The notes: generated by a model not told the origin, from the letters alone. Shown: positions 54,108 through 63,534, counted from the stretch's first letter. The stretch: DNA of 64,000 nt from Pediococcus ethanolidurans (GCF_001437405.1 NZ_JQBY01000002.1:62001-126000), one strand, 5' to 3'. Made by a program: numbers and translations.

Positions 54108-55256
54108 TTAAGCTTGATAACGGGACTCACCATCTAAATAAGTTTCTTTCAAGTCCATATCATGGTTCCAAATCAAGAAGTCAGCATCGCGTCCTGGTAG
54201 GATACTTCCGCATTGATCACCAATTTTACTACTAATTGCAGCAGTCTTACTTGCCATTTGTACAGCCTGTTCTGGTGTGGAAATATTCCAATCTACCATA
54301 TTCTTAACAGCCTCTTTTAGTTGAAGAATACTGCCAGCCAAGCTGCCACCATCTTTCAACCGTGCCATGCCATCAGCCACATAAACCGGAAATTCACCAA
54401 GAACATAATCGCCATCTGGCATGAGTCCGGCACGCATACAGTCCGTAATTAAGGCTACATGATCTGGACGCTTATCCTCAATCAAAATTCGAGCAGCAGC
54501 GGGCTCAACATGATGGCCATCACAAATTAATTCATCAATCACATTATGCATACTCATTGCGGCACCAACCATCCCTGGTGCATGGTGACTTAAGCCACTC
54601 ATACCATTAAACGTATGCGTAAACACGGTTGCTCCTGCTTCAACAGACGCCCTTGCCTGCTCAAAAGTAGCATCACTATGACCCAAAGCAACACTGACAC
54701 CCATTTGACTAACAGCCTTGGTAAATTCAACGGCACCGTTTCGTTCAGGTGCAATTGCAATCTTTTTAATCAAACCCTTAGCTGAAGTTTGCCAACGTTT
54801 AAAGGTTTCAACATCTGGATCACCAAAATACTTTGGATTCTGTGCACCTTTATGTTCAGTAGTAAAGAATGGTCCTTCAAAGTAAATTCCCTGAATTTTT
54901 GCACCCTTAGCTTCTGTATAGTTAGCACCAATCGTTTTGCAGACTGCATCTAATTGATCAGCTGAAGCCGTTAACGTCGTTGGCAACCAAGAGGTGACCC
55001 CTGCTTGTAGCAAGCCTTCGGACGTCTCTTGAATTTTATTCCAGTCATTATCCATCACATCATGTCCTAAAAGTCCATGAATGTGAGTGTCAACTAAACC
55101 TGGTGAAACATAGTAACCCGAATAATCCACAATTTTACCGGTCGGCTTAGCACTTGTATATGCGCCAAACTTGTCATCATCCGTGATTTCTAAGTAGCCG
55201 CCATTTTCAGTTGTATTATCTAAGAAAAATTTATCTGCATGAATATAATAGCTCAA
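54108..55256 (-). CDS. nagA: N-acetylglucosamine/galactosamine-6-phosphate deacetylase
   Basis: A 382-residue amidohydrolase removing acetate from N-acetylhexosamine-6-phosphate. Motifs: VDTHIHGLLGHD (metal-binding His), GIYFEGPFF (metal Glu), ALGHSDATFEQA, THTFNGMSG and LITDCMRAGL (catalytic Asp). Next to agaS, a GntR gene and a mannose-family PTS, so the substrate may be N-acetylgalactosamine-6-phosphate. Full length. Confidence 0.93.
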   Translation of the reverse strand: MSYYIHADKFFLDNTTENGGYLEITDDDKFGAYTSAKPTGKIVDYSGYYVSPGLVDTHIHGLLGHDVMDNDWNKIQETSEGLLQAGVTSWLPTTLTASADQLDAVCKTIGANYTEAKGAKIQGIYFEGPFFTTEHKGAQNPKYFGDPDVETFKRWQTSAKGLIKKIAIAPERNGAVEFTKAVSQMGVSVALGHSDATFEQARASVEAGATVFTHTFNGMSGLSHHAPGMVGAAMSMHNVIDELICDGHHVEPAAARILIEDKRPDHVALITDCMRAGLMPDGDYVLGEFPVYVADGMARLKDGGSLAGSILQLKEAVKNMVDWNISTPEQAVQMASKTAAISSKIGDQCGSILPGRDADFLIWNHDMDLKETYLDGESRYQA

Positions 55257-55267
55257 GTTTTTACCTC

Positions 55268-56440
55268 CTAGTCCAACGCATGGATGGTTACGCCTTTAAC
55301 TACCCGGTTAACAGTTCCAGTTGCCGATGGTGTATCAGGTGTATTGCCAACTTTTACAGATGTCATTAATGCAAGTGTTTGTGCAAACAAGATATCAGGA
55401 AATGCCATATAACCATCAGGAATTTGATCATTGCCTGTCTTAAAGGTAAAACCTTGACCTTCATAATTCTGTTTGCTTGAAACACCAATGCCAAAGACTA
55501 CGGGAGCAATCTTATCACCCTGAACCTCATTTAAAATGTCAACATCATATTGACGTGTGTAAGGATCGTTGCTGACAAAATCAAAAACCAAAGCTTTGTC
55601 ATTTACAAACGATTTAGGACCATGACGAAAGCCCATGGAAGAGTCAAACATCGTCGCTTTTTGGCCTGCAGTTAATTCCAAAACCTTTAATTGTGCTTCA
55701 CGAGTCAAACCAGTGAGACCACCGGAACCTAAGTAGATAATGCGCTCAAAATCTGTATCCACAACTGATTGAACTTCGTTTTCGCGGTCAATCACCTCAG
55801 AACCCATCTTAGTGATTTGATCGACATAAATTGCCTTTTGCTCATCCGTATGTTTAGTATCGAACACAAACAGGGACGTCAACATCATGCAACTAAAACT
55901 GCCGGTCATGGCAAAACCCTTGTCGTTAGAACGTGCTGGTTGTAACAACACCAGGTTATTCGCATCGCTTTCAGCATGCTGAGCTAATTTTCCTTCTGGG
56001 GCACAAGTAATGGTCAATTGCCATAAGTTCTTAACTAGTTTTTCAGCCAAATCAACGGTGGCCACACTCTCAGGACTATTTCCACTACGAGCAAACGAAA
56101 CCAGCAAAGTTGGTGTATCCGACTCCAAATAATCATAAGGTGTTGACACAATTTTGGTTGTATCAATCGCTTCAAATCGAAATTGTTTGCGATCGCCATT
56201 TAATTGTAAGTAAGGAACTAAAGTGTCCCCCACATAAGCTGAAGAGCCAGCTCCAACAAATACAACTCGAACAGGTTCATTTGTACTTTTGGTAATTGTT
56301 GATAAAAATTCAACAATTTTTTCCTTATCATTTTGATAATTTGCCCAAGCCTCATGCCAAAGTTCAGGTTGTTGTTGAATTTCGCGCGTTGTAATGATTG
56401 CGCCTAATTCTTTTAATTCTGCATCATTTTTAGAAAACAT
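55268..56440 (-). CDS. agaS: SIS-domain galactosamine-6-phosphate deaminase/isomerase
   Basis: A 390-residue double-SIS protein of the AgaS family, which deaminates galactosamine-6-phosphate to tagatose-6-phosphate. Motifs FVGAGSSAYVGDTL, VSFARSGNSPESV, YLGSGGLTGLTREAQLKVLELT and SMGFRHGPKSFV are typical. It lies 11 bp before nagA. Its tagatose-6-phosphate product could enter the lacD pathway in the same window. Confidence 0.9.
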   Translation of the reverse strand: MFSKNDAELKELGAIITTREIQQQPELWHEAWANYQNDKEKIVEFLSTITKSTNEPVRVVFVGAGSSAYVGDTLVPYLQLNGDRKQFRFEAIDTTKIVSTPYDYLESDTPTLLVSFARSGNSPESVATVDLAEKLVKNLWQLTITCAPEGKLAQHAESDANNLVLLQPARSNDKGFAMTGSFSCMMLTSLFVFDTKHTDEQKAIYVDQITKMGSEVIDRENEVQSVVDTDFERIIYLGSGGLTGLTREAQLKVLELTAGQKATMFDSSMGFRHGPKSFVNDKALVFDFVSNDPYTRQYDVDILNEVQGDKIAPVVFGIGVSSKQNYEGQGFTFKTGNDQIPDGYMAFPDILFAQTLALMTSVKVGNTPDTPSATGTVNRVVKGVTIHALD

Positions 56441-56478
56441 ATGTTGAATCCCCTTTCATCTTTCCATACACCAATAAA

Positions 56479-57222
56479 TTATATATTGGCATTCTTATAC
56501 CTAATGTTATAAACATATTGATCACTGCGAGTACTACTTAACGTAAATTCAATAATTTCATTTTTCTGATTATAAGTGGTTCGTTTCAGCATCAATCCCG
56601 GCGTCCCCAGTGGCACTTTTAAAACACTAGCATCCTTATCACTAATTCTTCCGGCGGACAAAGCCTCATCGGCAATATGAAAAACTTCACCATAATCTTC
56701 CGCAAACACACCATATAAAGAACGATGTTTAACCTCTAATTCATCAGGTGACAGCCCCGCAAATTTTTCATACGGTAAATATGTCCGATCAATCATTACA
56801 GGAACCCCATCTGCTGACCGTAAACGTTTCAATTTAATGATGCGATTGCCTTCCGCAATATGCAGTCTTTCAGCAAAATATTGATTTGCCTGACGAACTG
56901 AATATTCCATGATTTTAGTCTCTGGTTTTCGTCCTAACGCCTTCATTTGTTTGGTAAAGCTGTGTTCATTTCCTAAAGTAGCCGGATTGCTGATCGCATT
57001 GGCCACGAAGGTTCCCTTACCATGCTGTCTAAAAATGAAACCTAAAATTTCAAGTTCATTTAAAGCCTGACGAACAGTATTACGACTTACTGCATAATTA
57101 CGCATAATTTCACGTTCAGATGGCAGCTTGTCATTTGGCTTATAATCTTCTTTAATCTTGGTTTTTAACTTATCCATTAATTGTTCGTATAAAGGTTGTT
57201 TCTTATCATATTTAATACTCAT
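56479..57222 (-). CDS. GntR/UTRA-family regulator (AgaR/NagR-like)
   Basis: A 247-residue regulator. The wHTH has LPSEREIMRNYAVSRNTVRQ and GFIFRQHGKGTFVA; the UTRA domain (about 85-240) senses a sugar phosphate. The ATG at 57222 follows AGGAG. It sits between agaS and the PTS genes and probably controls both through the dyad at 57248-57283. Confidence 0.9.
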   Translation of the reverse strand: MSIKYDKKQPLYEQLMDKLKTKIKEDYKPNDKLPSEREIMRNYAVSRNTVRQALNELEILGFIFRQHGKGTFVANAISNPATLGNEHSFTKQMKALGRKPETKIMEYSVRQANQYFAERLHIAEGNRIIKLKRLRSADGVPVMIDRTYLPYEKFAGLSPDELEVKHRSLYGVFAEDYGEVFHIADEALSAGRISDKDASVLKVPLGTPGLMLKRTTYNQKNEIIEFTLSSTRSDQYVYNIRYKNANI

Positions 57223-57247
57223 AATATATTTTCTCCTGTACATGATA

Positions 57248-57283
57248 AAAGATCTGAGTGTGACTTTATCATACCAGATCTTT
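57248..57283 (-). promoter_or_regulatory. GntR-family operator region
   Basis: AAAGATCTG (57248-57256) and CAGATCTTT (57275-57283) form a perfect 9-bp inverted repeat around a minus-strand TATGAT (57268-57273). The TGGTATGATA part resembles NagR/DasR-type half sites. 57284-57402 holds no other clear feature. Confidence 0.6.
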
Positions 57284-57402
57284 CATTTTTATTAACAATC
57301 TGCGCAAAGAAAACTTTAATTATGCACAATATGATAGGAATACAAAAGATCTTATCTATTAAACAAAGGTTGAAAGTACCAAAACGATTCTAGTTGTGCC
57401 TT

Positions 57403-58239
57403 TTAAGCAGCCTTACCAATAACACCAAGAGCTGAAAGCACAACGGCCACAATAATCACAATGAAAATTGCTCGTGTAGATGTCATTCGTTTCTTTCCTA
57501 ATAACCAATAAATACCACCAACAATCAAAGCAGGAACCAATTTTGGCATAATCATATCAATTTGGCTCTGGAAGTTAACTGTCATTTTACCTAAGTGAGC
57601 TACCCAAATAACTTGTGTGTTAACCATGGTTGCAGCTAATGCTCCCACAACATAAACACCAAGTAAGGTTGCAGCATCAGTTAAGGCGCTTAATTGCCCC
57701 TGCATAGAGGTAACCAAATTGACACCTTGTTTATAAGCAAATTTTAGTTGAATCCAACGGAACCACATAATAACGAAGTTAACTGCCATCCATAAGAAAG
57801 CACCAAGTGCATTACCTTGAACAGCCATGTTAGCTGCAATAGCTCCCATGATGGCTGGTACCAAAGCAGCAAACAATGAATCACCAATTGCAGCAAAAGG
57901 TCCCATTAAACCAGCCTTAAGACCAGCAACTGTTTCTAATGACTTATAACCTTCTCTTTCCTCAACCGCTAAATCAATTCCTTGAATAATCGTATTGAAG
58001 AAGTTACTTGTATTAAAGAACTGGTTTTGCATTTTCATAATGCCCTTTAATTCTGGTGTATGATCGCCATACATCTTACGTAATTGTGGCATCATGATGT
58101 AAAGATATCCAGATCCTTGCATCCGTTCGTAGTTCCAACCCCATTGGTTGAAAACTAAACTACGGAAATTAATTTGGCGAAAATCTTTCGCATTCAATTT
58201 ATATGTTACTTTTGGTGTTTCCTTAGATTTCGTCTCCAT
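57403..58239 (-). CDS. Mannose-family PTS component IID
   Basis: A 278-residue EIID protein: NFRSLVFNQWGWNYERMQGS, FFNTSNFFNTIIQG and GLKAGLMGPFAAIGDSLF are signatures of the AgaD/ManZ family. It has about five C-terminal membrane helices. The ATG at 58239 follows AGGATGGTG and overlaps the IIC stop by 17 nt. Last gene of the PTS unit. Confidence 0.9.
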   Translation of the reverse strand: METKSKETPKVTYKLNAKDFRQINFRSLVFNQWGWNYERMQGSGYLYIMMPQLRKMYGDHTPELKGIMKMQNQFFNTSNFFNTIIQGIDLAVEEREGYKSLETVAGLKAGLMGPFAAIGDSLFAALVPAIMGAIAANMAVQGNALGAFLWMAVNFVIMWFRWIQLKFAYKQGVNLVTSMQGQLSALTDAATLLGVYVVGALAATMVNTQVIWVAHLGKMTVNFQSQIDMIMPKLVPALIVGGIYWLLGKKRMTSTRAIFIVIIVAVVLSALGVIGKAA

Positions 58240-59140
58240 GAATTTCACCATCCTGTTCTTGTGTGTCTTTTGTTTCGGTCGTATTAGTCGTGCTCTCAAC
58301 TACATTATTTTCTTTTTCTGTATTACGTTTGTATTCAAGTAAAGCAAATGCAAAACCAATTAAGGCAATTGCTAACATTGGTAAGCTTGCAAAGGTTGTG
58401 GTGAATTTTGAATCAATTCCGGCAACGGTTGTTCCCAATAAACCAATGTTTCCATAAACAGTCGAGAACAAAGCTGTGATAATAAAGCCAAGAATCAAGT
58501 ATGGGAAATGCTTCTTTACTGGTAAGTAACGGAGCAAGATTGCAAATCCAACGGCTGGTAACAATGCACCGGCTGTAGCAAGTCCATTACTCAACCAAGC
58601 CAGGTTTTCGTTCATGTAAGAAACAGCTGTTCGAACGAATGGTCCACCAAATGCTAATGCAAGAAAGACAGGAATTCCACGTGATAAGGTCCATGGTAAA
58701 ACACCATAAAGATAATTTCGTTCAATTCCTTTGTAATTTTCGGTATCAATCATCTTGTCTACACGATGCTGGAAGAATGTATTCGCAAAACGTGCAACAA
58801 TATCTGTTTGAATCATCAAACTTGCAACTGGCACACCTAAAGCTGCAACCGCAACTTCTGGTTTCATACCAGCACCAATTGCAAAGGCGGTTGCCATAAC
58901 TGTTCCTGAGTTGGCATCAATTTTTGATGCACCACCAAAGGTTCCAACACCCAAAACAGTCAACTGTAAACTACCACCAATAATTAATCAAGTTTTGACA
59001 TCCCCCATGACCAAACCGGCAATTAATCCGGCCCAAACAGGTTGACTCAAACTGGTCTGTAACGTTAATTCATCCATAATTTGATACATGGAATAGATTG
59101 TTAAAACAATCACTTGCCATAAAGCAATACTCGTGCCCAT
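58223..59140 (-). pseudogene. Mannose-family PTS component IIC with one TGA stop
   Basis: From ATG 59140 (after GGGGAGG) the frame encodes MGTSIALWQVIVLTIYSMYQ and continues through AGLIAGLVMGDVKT to a TGA at 58988-58990 (codon 51). It resumes LIIGGSLQLTVLGVGTFGGA in the same frame to 58223. A glycine codon GGA is expected there, so one G-to-T change explains the break. Repaired, it is a 305-residue AgaC/ManY-type permease with an unusual acidic C-terminal tail. Confidence 0.88.
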
Positions 59141-59154
59141 AGCTGAACCCTCCC

Positions 59155-59649
59155 CTATTTCTTCGGTTTAAACTTCTTCAGAATATCCATAAAGTCCTGT
59201 GCAGTATCGCCAGGAACCATCTGTGAAGTAATTTTGATACCTTTTTCGTGTAAACCATTAAAAGCATCCACATCATCTTGTACGACGTTAATTGAATTCG
59301 TTAACTGTGTAGTTTCTTCAGTTTGTGACATATTACCGACGTTAATGGTATCTAATTTGACCCCATCGTTGACCAAATCCAATAAGATTTGGGGACGTTT
59401 GACTACAATAAAGACTTTTTGTGAATCATAACCGCCACGTTTAATGTGTTCGGCAGCTGTTTTCTCTGGTAAAACACTCAAATCAATTCCTGTTGGTCGT
59501 GCTAATTTCAACCCAGATTTTTCAATGTCACTAGCTGCAACCTTGTCATCAATTACCATAATTCGGGAAACACCTAATTTTGTTGTCCATAGGTTTGCTA
59601 CTTGGCCATGAATCAGCCTTCCGTCTATCCGTACTGCTGTAATTGCCAT
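59155..59649 (-). CDS. Mannose-family PTS component IIB
   Basis: A 164-residue EIIB of the mannose/sorbose family. The phosphorylated histidine is His14 in VRIDGRLIHGQVA; VIDDKVA follows. First gene of the sub-operon IIB-IIC-IID with a promoter of its own upstream (59750-59779). Confidence 0.93.
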   Translation of the reverse strand: MAITAVRIDGRLIHGQVANLWTTKLGVSRIMVIDDKVAASDIEKSGLKLARPTGIDLSVLPEKTAAEHIKRGGYDSQKVFIVVKRPQILLDLVNDGVKLDTINVGNMSQTEETTQLTNSINVVQDDVDAFNGLHEKGIKITSQMVPGDTAQDFMDILKKFKPKK

Positions 59650-59706
59650 TATCCACCACTCCTATAGCTTTAATAAAAATAAAATAATTGCTGAAAATTT
59701 ATTAAT

Positions 59707-59722
59707 TCAGGTGCGCACCTGA
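59707..59722. promoter_or_regulatory. 16-bp palindrome in the IIB leader
   Basis: TCAGGTGCGCACCTGA is a perfect palindrome between the internal promoter and the IIB gene. A GGTACC-centred dyad lies just upstream (about 59734). Possible repressor site (GntR or LacI). Confidence 0.55.
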
Positions 59723-59749
59723 TTAACATTAACTGGTACCAACCACCTA

Positions 59750-59779
59750 TAATAATAAAGCGTTTTCACAAAATGTCAA
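59750..59779 (-). promoter_or_regulatory. Internal promoter with cre box
   Basis: On the minus strand TTGACA (59774-59779) and a TATTAT-like -10 about 19 bp on. TGAAAACGCTTTAT (59755-59768) matches the cre consensus at all but one position and lies in the spacer. It would transcribe IIB-IIC-IID separately from the first two genes. Confidence 0.7.
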
Positions 59780-59799
59780 CAAAAAGTTTTATTTTTTTA

Positions 59800-61848
59800 C
59801 TAAACTTCTGCTGTTAGCAAAATGGTCTCTAACCCTTTTAACGAATAATCAATTGTACCAATTCCATCGGCATCCCATGAACAGTGTACCGAAACATCTT
59901 TTAGATCCGAACCACTTTTAGCATGCAAGATCCAATGCGTAAATTGGTATTGTTCTGCCACATGAAATTTGATTTTTGGTTGTTCATCAATTGTAAAATT
60001 AGAGAAATAAGCTTTAAACCCATTCTTTTGTTCCGTCACAAGCTTCACACCAGGCATTTCAACTGCAAAACCAACCGGTGTATGTTTTTCCAAATATTGC
60101 TTGAAAAGTCCTTCCTTGATTGAATAATATTGTGACTCCCATCCGTACTTAGAATCTGTGTTTATTGGTAATACGAAAATATGTTCATTGATCACTGTCA
60201 TCATTGGACCAAGACATTTGTGATATTCATTGTAGGCATTCGAAATGGTTTCTACATTTGCACCTTTAGCATATGTTAACTGTAAATAATCTCCCATATG
60301 TTGCAGCATAGTCATTCGTGGATTTTCAATACCATCAATCGTTTGTCCATCTGCTTGTTCAAAGGACTGGTAGCCAGTACGTGCCTTGTGCCAATCACCG
60401 TTTGAAACACCTAGTAACTCCTTATTTAGGTTTCGATCAAGAAGTACTTGAACACTCTCACCATCCAGAAATACGGTATTATCAGTAATTAATTGTCTAA
60501 TTTGAGCATTATTTAAATTACGTAAAAATTGCCCACTAACGGCGATGGTTTGCTGATGATATTGTGTTTTATGGTCATCTTTCTTGGGAAAACTAGCAAT
60601 TCCTAAACTGCCAAGCAAAGAAAGCCAATTAGTTTCGGTTGGTAATAATTCTTCGGGATCTTTCCCAAAATTCGTATGCATCGTCTGAGCAGAATTTTGG
60701 TCTACCAATACCATGACACCACTCAAATTTTCTCGATTCAGTTTAGTTTCTGAACTACTGATGTGATTTAACCAAGTCTTAGAATCAGCCAATAAACGGG
60801 CATAATGATAAGTTTCATCAATGCCGTTGCCCATCATATCGAATAAGTTTAAAAAGATTCCTGACGCACCAATTAAAGCAGTACTTTCTAGTTGAAACTG
60901 TGTAAACAGATTTGATTTAGCGAATGGCGAATACATATAGTTTTCTAGTTCAGGATAAAACTCAGTTTGTGGTCCATTTGAAACAAACTCAGCTGTTGTG
61001 CGGGTAAATGCTTCAAAATCACGACTGTATTTTAAAGGTGAAACTTCGTTATACGCCGGCAAATGTGGTCGGTTGACCCGTGGGTGATTGCCACTAAGCG
61101 CATCAAACAAGCCATTCCAGTCACGGCCTTCTAGTGCATGCCAATTAGGAAACGAGCTCATTAATCCCATCTTGGTATGAGGAGAAAATGCGGTCACCGC
61201 ATCAGCAATTTTTCTAGCAACCGTAATCATTTCTTGTTGAGCAGTTTCTAAATAAACTAGTCTTGCTTTGGTAGGTTTACCAGGTTGTAAAACTTTTTCA
61301 ATAAAGTCAGTTCTACTTAAATTTTCATGCAATTTTTGATTATAGATCTGCATGTGACGATCACAAAAACAGCCTAGTTTTAAAGGTGTGTGATTATAAT
61401 GCCGAAAATCATCTTCAAGCCATAAAAAACTGGGTTGTATGCTGGCAAATTGCCGATAACAGTCGGCGATGTAGCTCTGCCATTTAGGATCTCCGGGGCA
61501 AGCAATGGACTCGGCTTTTTTGCCTTGATAGTCAACCATTGTATCGAATCCCAGTTTGGGATTAATCGTCCGACCGCGATCACTATGCATCAGTGTGGTC
61601 CACGGATTTAGACTCGTGGTAATACCAAGTTGTTTCAGTTTCAAGCCAACCGTCTGGATTGTATCCAACCAAACCTGAGTTTGCTCAGCAGTTAGATGGC
61701 TTTGATTTAGTTCTTCTGGATTGATAAAAAAGGCCACATCATCAATGCGACCTTTTTGACAAAAATCCAGCAACTTAGATTCTTTTATGTCATCCCAATT
61801 TTCGGGATCAAGCGTAAAACGAAGCGAATATTTAAAGTTTGCTGTCAT
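59800..61848 (-). CDS. Unassigned glycoside hydrolase-like protein
   Basis: A 682-residue cytoplasmic protein. The N-terminal ~400 residues look like a TIM barrel: SLRFTLDPENW, CPGDPKW, SFLWLEDDFRHYNH (possible acid/base Glu) and TEFYPELENYMYSP (possible nucleophile Glu), the layout of clan GH-A enzymes. A middle Rossmann/flavodoxin-like part (about 385-480) and C-terminal beta domain follow, as in GH42-type galactosidases. I do not recognise the exact family. The ATG at 61848 follows GAGGA, overlapping the IIA stop region. A phospho-disaccharide substrate from the PTS is likely. Confidence 0.65.
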   Translation of the reverse strand: MTANFKYSLRFTLDPENWDDIKESKLLDFCQKGRIDDVAFFINPEELNQSHLTAEQTQVWLDTIQTVGLKLKQLGITTSLNPWTTLMHSDRGRTINPKLGFDTMVDYQGKKAESIACPGDPKWQSYIADCYRQFASIQPSFLWLEDDFRHYNHTPLKLGCFCDRHMQIYNQKLHENLSRTDFIEKVLQPGKPTKARLVYLETAQQEMITVARKIADAVTAFSPHTKMGLMSSFPNWHALEGRDWNGLFDALSGNHPRVNRPHLPAYNEVSPLKYSRDFEAFTRTTAEFVSNGPQTEFYPELENYMYSPFAKSNLFTQFQLESTALIGASGIFLNLFDMMGNGIDETYHYARLLADSKTWLNHISSSETKLNRENLSGVMVLVDQNSAQTMHTNFGKDPEELLPTETNWLSLLGSLGIASFPKKDDHKTQYHQQTIAVSGQFLRNLNNAQIRQLITDNTVFLDGESVQVLLDRNLNKELLGVSNGDWHKARTGYQSFEQADGQTIDGIENPRMTMLQHMGDYLQLTYAKGANVETISNAYNEYHKCLGPMMTVINEHIFVLPINTDSKYGWESQYYSIKEGLFKQYLEKHTPVGFAVEMPGVKLVTEQKNGFKAYFSNFTIDEQPKIKFHVAEQYQFTHWILHAKSGSDLKDVSVHCSWDADGIGTIDYSLKGLETILLTAEV

Positions 61849-61858
61849 TTGTTTTTCC

Positions 61859-62254
61859 TCATTCATTTAATTTGGCATTAACATCAATTACACCGGCCTT
61901 GGCTTCATTCATCATGACCGTCTTGTCAAAATCACTGCCCATCATAATTTGGTTAGCATAATTAATCACCATAGGTAAATTTAACCCGCTAACAACCTGT
62001 AAGTCCGGATGAGCCGCAATTAAACGAACCACCACATTGGAAGGTGTTCCTCCTAAAAGATCCACAATCACAACTACTGGCTCCTGGTTTGGATTATCTG
62101 TAATAAATTTTTCGGCAGCTGCTTGTAAATCTTCTGGTCCTTGATTTGGTTGTAATCCAACTGCAGCGGCACCATTAATTGGTCCCAAAATCATCTCTGC
62201 ACTCTTTAAAGTTTCAGTTGCCATGTTTCCGTGACTCATCAATAATAGCTTCAT
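61859..62254 (-). CDS. Mannose-family PTS component IIA
   Basis: A 131-residue EIIA of the mannose type, MKLLLMSHGNMATETLKSAE, with phosphohistidine His8. VDLLGGTPSNVV is a family motif. The ATG at 62254 follows AGGAG. First gene of the operon and divergent from lacI-type regulator; the glycosidase-like gene follows at once. Confidence 0.93.
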   Translation of the reverse strand: MKLLLMSHGNMATETLKSAEMILGPINGAAAVGLQPNQGPEDLQAAAEKFITDNPNQEPVVVIVDLLGGTPSNVVVRLIAAHPDLQVVSGLNLPMVINYANQIMMGSDFDKTVMMNEAKAGVIDVNAKLNE

Positions 62255-62274
62255 AATCAGCACATCTCCTAAAT

Positions 62275-62287
62275 AGTTTAGTAAACT
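62275..62287. promoter_or_regulatory. Palindrome in the IIA leader
   Basis: AGTTTA-G-TAAACT is a 13-bp dyad close to the IIA start. Candidate LacI-family or CcpA-like operator in the divergent region. Confidence 0.45.
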
Positions 62288-62411
62288 TTTTTACTTTTTA
62301 CAAACTTCATTTTACACGATTTTTTTATATTGTAAACCCTTCCATTAATTTACTTGCACAACCATTAATAATCTCATATACTTAAAAGACTAGAAGTAAT
62401 GAGGTGATCCT

Positions 62412-63413
62412 ATCGCAACGATCAATGATATCGCCAAATTAGCTGGTGTTTCTAAATCTACTGTTTCCCGAGTTTTAAACGGTGATGTAACTCTGTCCGT
62501 CACGCAAAGCACTCGAAAAAATATCTTTGAAGCAGCTGAACAGCTATCATACGATAAATACAAAACTAAACACAAAACTAACGGCACAATTGCGGTTGTG
62601 CTTTCCTACAAGGAATCTGAAGAACTTGACGATGCCTATTTTATGTCTCTTCGAATTGCTATTGATAATCGATTAACTGACAGTAATTATCGATTCAAGA
62701 ATTTCTTTCGTGCCGACTATAATTCATCAGACTTACAGGACTCTAAATATATTGGCATTATTGCTGTTGGTTTTTTTGATGAAGAGACAATATTAGACCT
62801 CGGCAACCTTCACAAGCCGATGGTCTTTGTAAATACTGATACTTTGCAATATGACAAAGATTGTGTGACTGCAGATTTTACTTCATCTATTTTGCGTGCC
62901 ACTACACACCTTGTAGAAGGCGGTATAACCGATATTGGCATGCTGTTTGGACGAAAGTACCAGCATCAACTGGTGACCCTGCAAAACGACCCACAGCGCT
63001 TTTTATTAAGTAGTTTTTTAAACTGTAAAGAAATCTATCAACCAAACTATTTCTTTATGGCCGAAGATTATACTGCAGAATCCGGATATACAGAAATGAA
63101 GGCAATCATTAAAAAGTTAGGCAATAAGTTGCCAAAGGCCTTTTTGATCGGTTCCGATTCAATTGCAATTGGTGCGCTGCGAGCATTAAGAGAAGAGAAG
63201 GTTCCTGTACCTAAACGTGTTTCAATTATTGGATTTAATGATATTACTTCTGCGCAGTACGTGACCCCGGGGCTAAGCACTATTCATGTGCCCCGGAATG
63301 CAATGGCCAAGTCAGCCTTTGACTTGTTAAATGAGCAATTTCAAAAGCGTCACATGGCTTCTCGTAAGGTTACGGTGGGAACTTCACTGATTATTCGCGG
63401 TAGCAGTATTTAA
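62412..63413 (+). CDS. LacI-family regulator with apparent ATC start
   Basis: A full-length LacI protein of 333 residues if translation begins at ATC (62412). The HTH is ATINDIAKLAGVSKSTVSRV followed by LNG; the sugar-binding domain has IAVVLSY, SDSIAIGALRALRE and SIIGFNDI. GAGGTG at 62401-62406 lies 5 nt before the ATC. No ATG, GTG or TTG exists between an in-frame TGA and the HTH. The first internal ATG would remove the DNA-binding domain. It probably controls the divergent amino-sugar PTS operon. Confidence 0.82.
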   Translation: MATINDIAKLAGVSKSTVSRVLNGDVTLSVTQSTRKNIFEAAEQLSYDKYKTKHKTNGTIAVVLSYKESEELDDAYFMSLRIAIDNRLTDSNYRFKNFFRADYNSSDLQDSKYIGIIAVGFFDEETILDLGNLHKPMVFVNTDTLQYDKDCVTADFTSSILRATTHLVEGGITDIGMLFGRKYQHQLVTLQNDPQRFLLSSFLNCKEIYQPNYFFMAEDYTAESGYTEMKAIIKKLGNKLPKAFLIGSDSIAIGALRALREEKVPVPKRVSIIGFNDITSAQYVTPGLSTIHVPRNAMAKSAFDLLNEQFQKRHMASRKVTVGTSLIIRGSSI

Positions 63414-63429
63414 ATTTGAAATGATATCA

Positions 63430-63477
63430 AAAAAATACAGTCAAAACTCAGTAAATGAGTTTGGGCTGTATTTTTTT
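63430..63477 (+). terminator. Intrinsic terminator after the LacI gene
   Basis: Arms aaaaatacag/gctgtattttt with inner aaactca/tgagttt, ending in a T7 run. Confidence 0.85.
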
Positions 63478-63534
63478 ATTCTAGTTATTTTTGTAGCTGA
63501 AACGTGTTTGTACAAGGCGTTTTTGATAATAATC

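Noticed and set aside
58223-58963. A shorter, intact IIC gene starting inside the frame
   Set aside because: It would lack the N-terminal membrane segments, has no ribosome site, and a perfect start with GGGGAGG exists at 59140 in the same frame.
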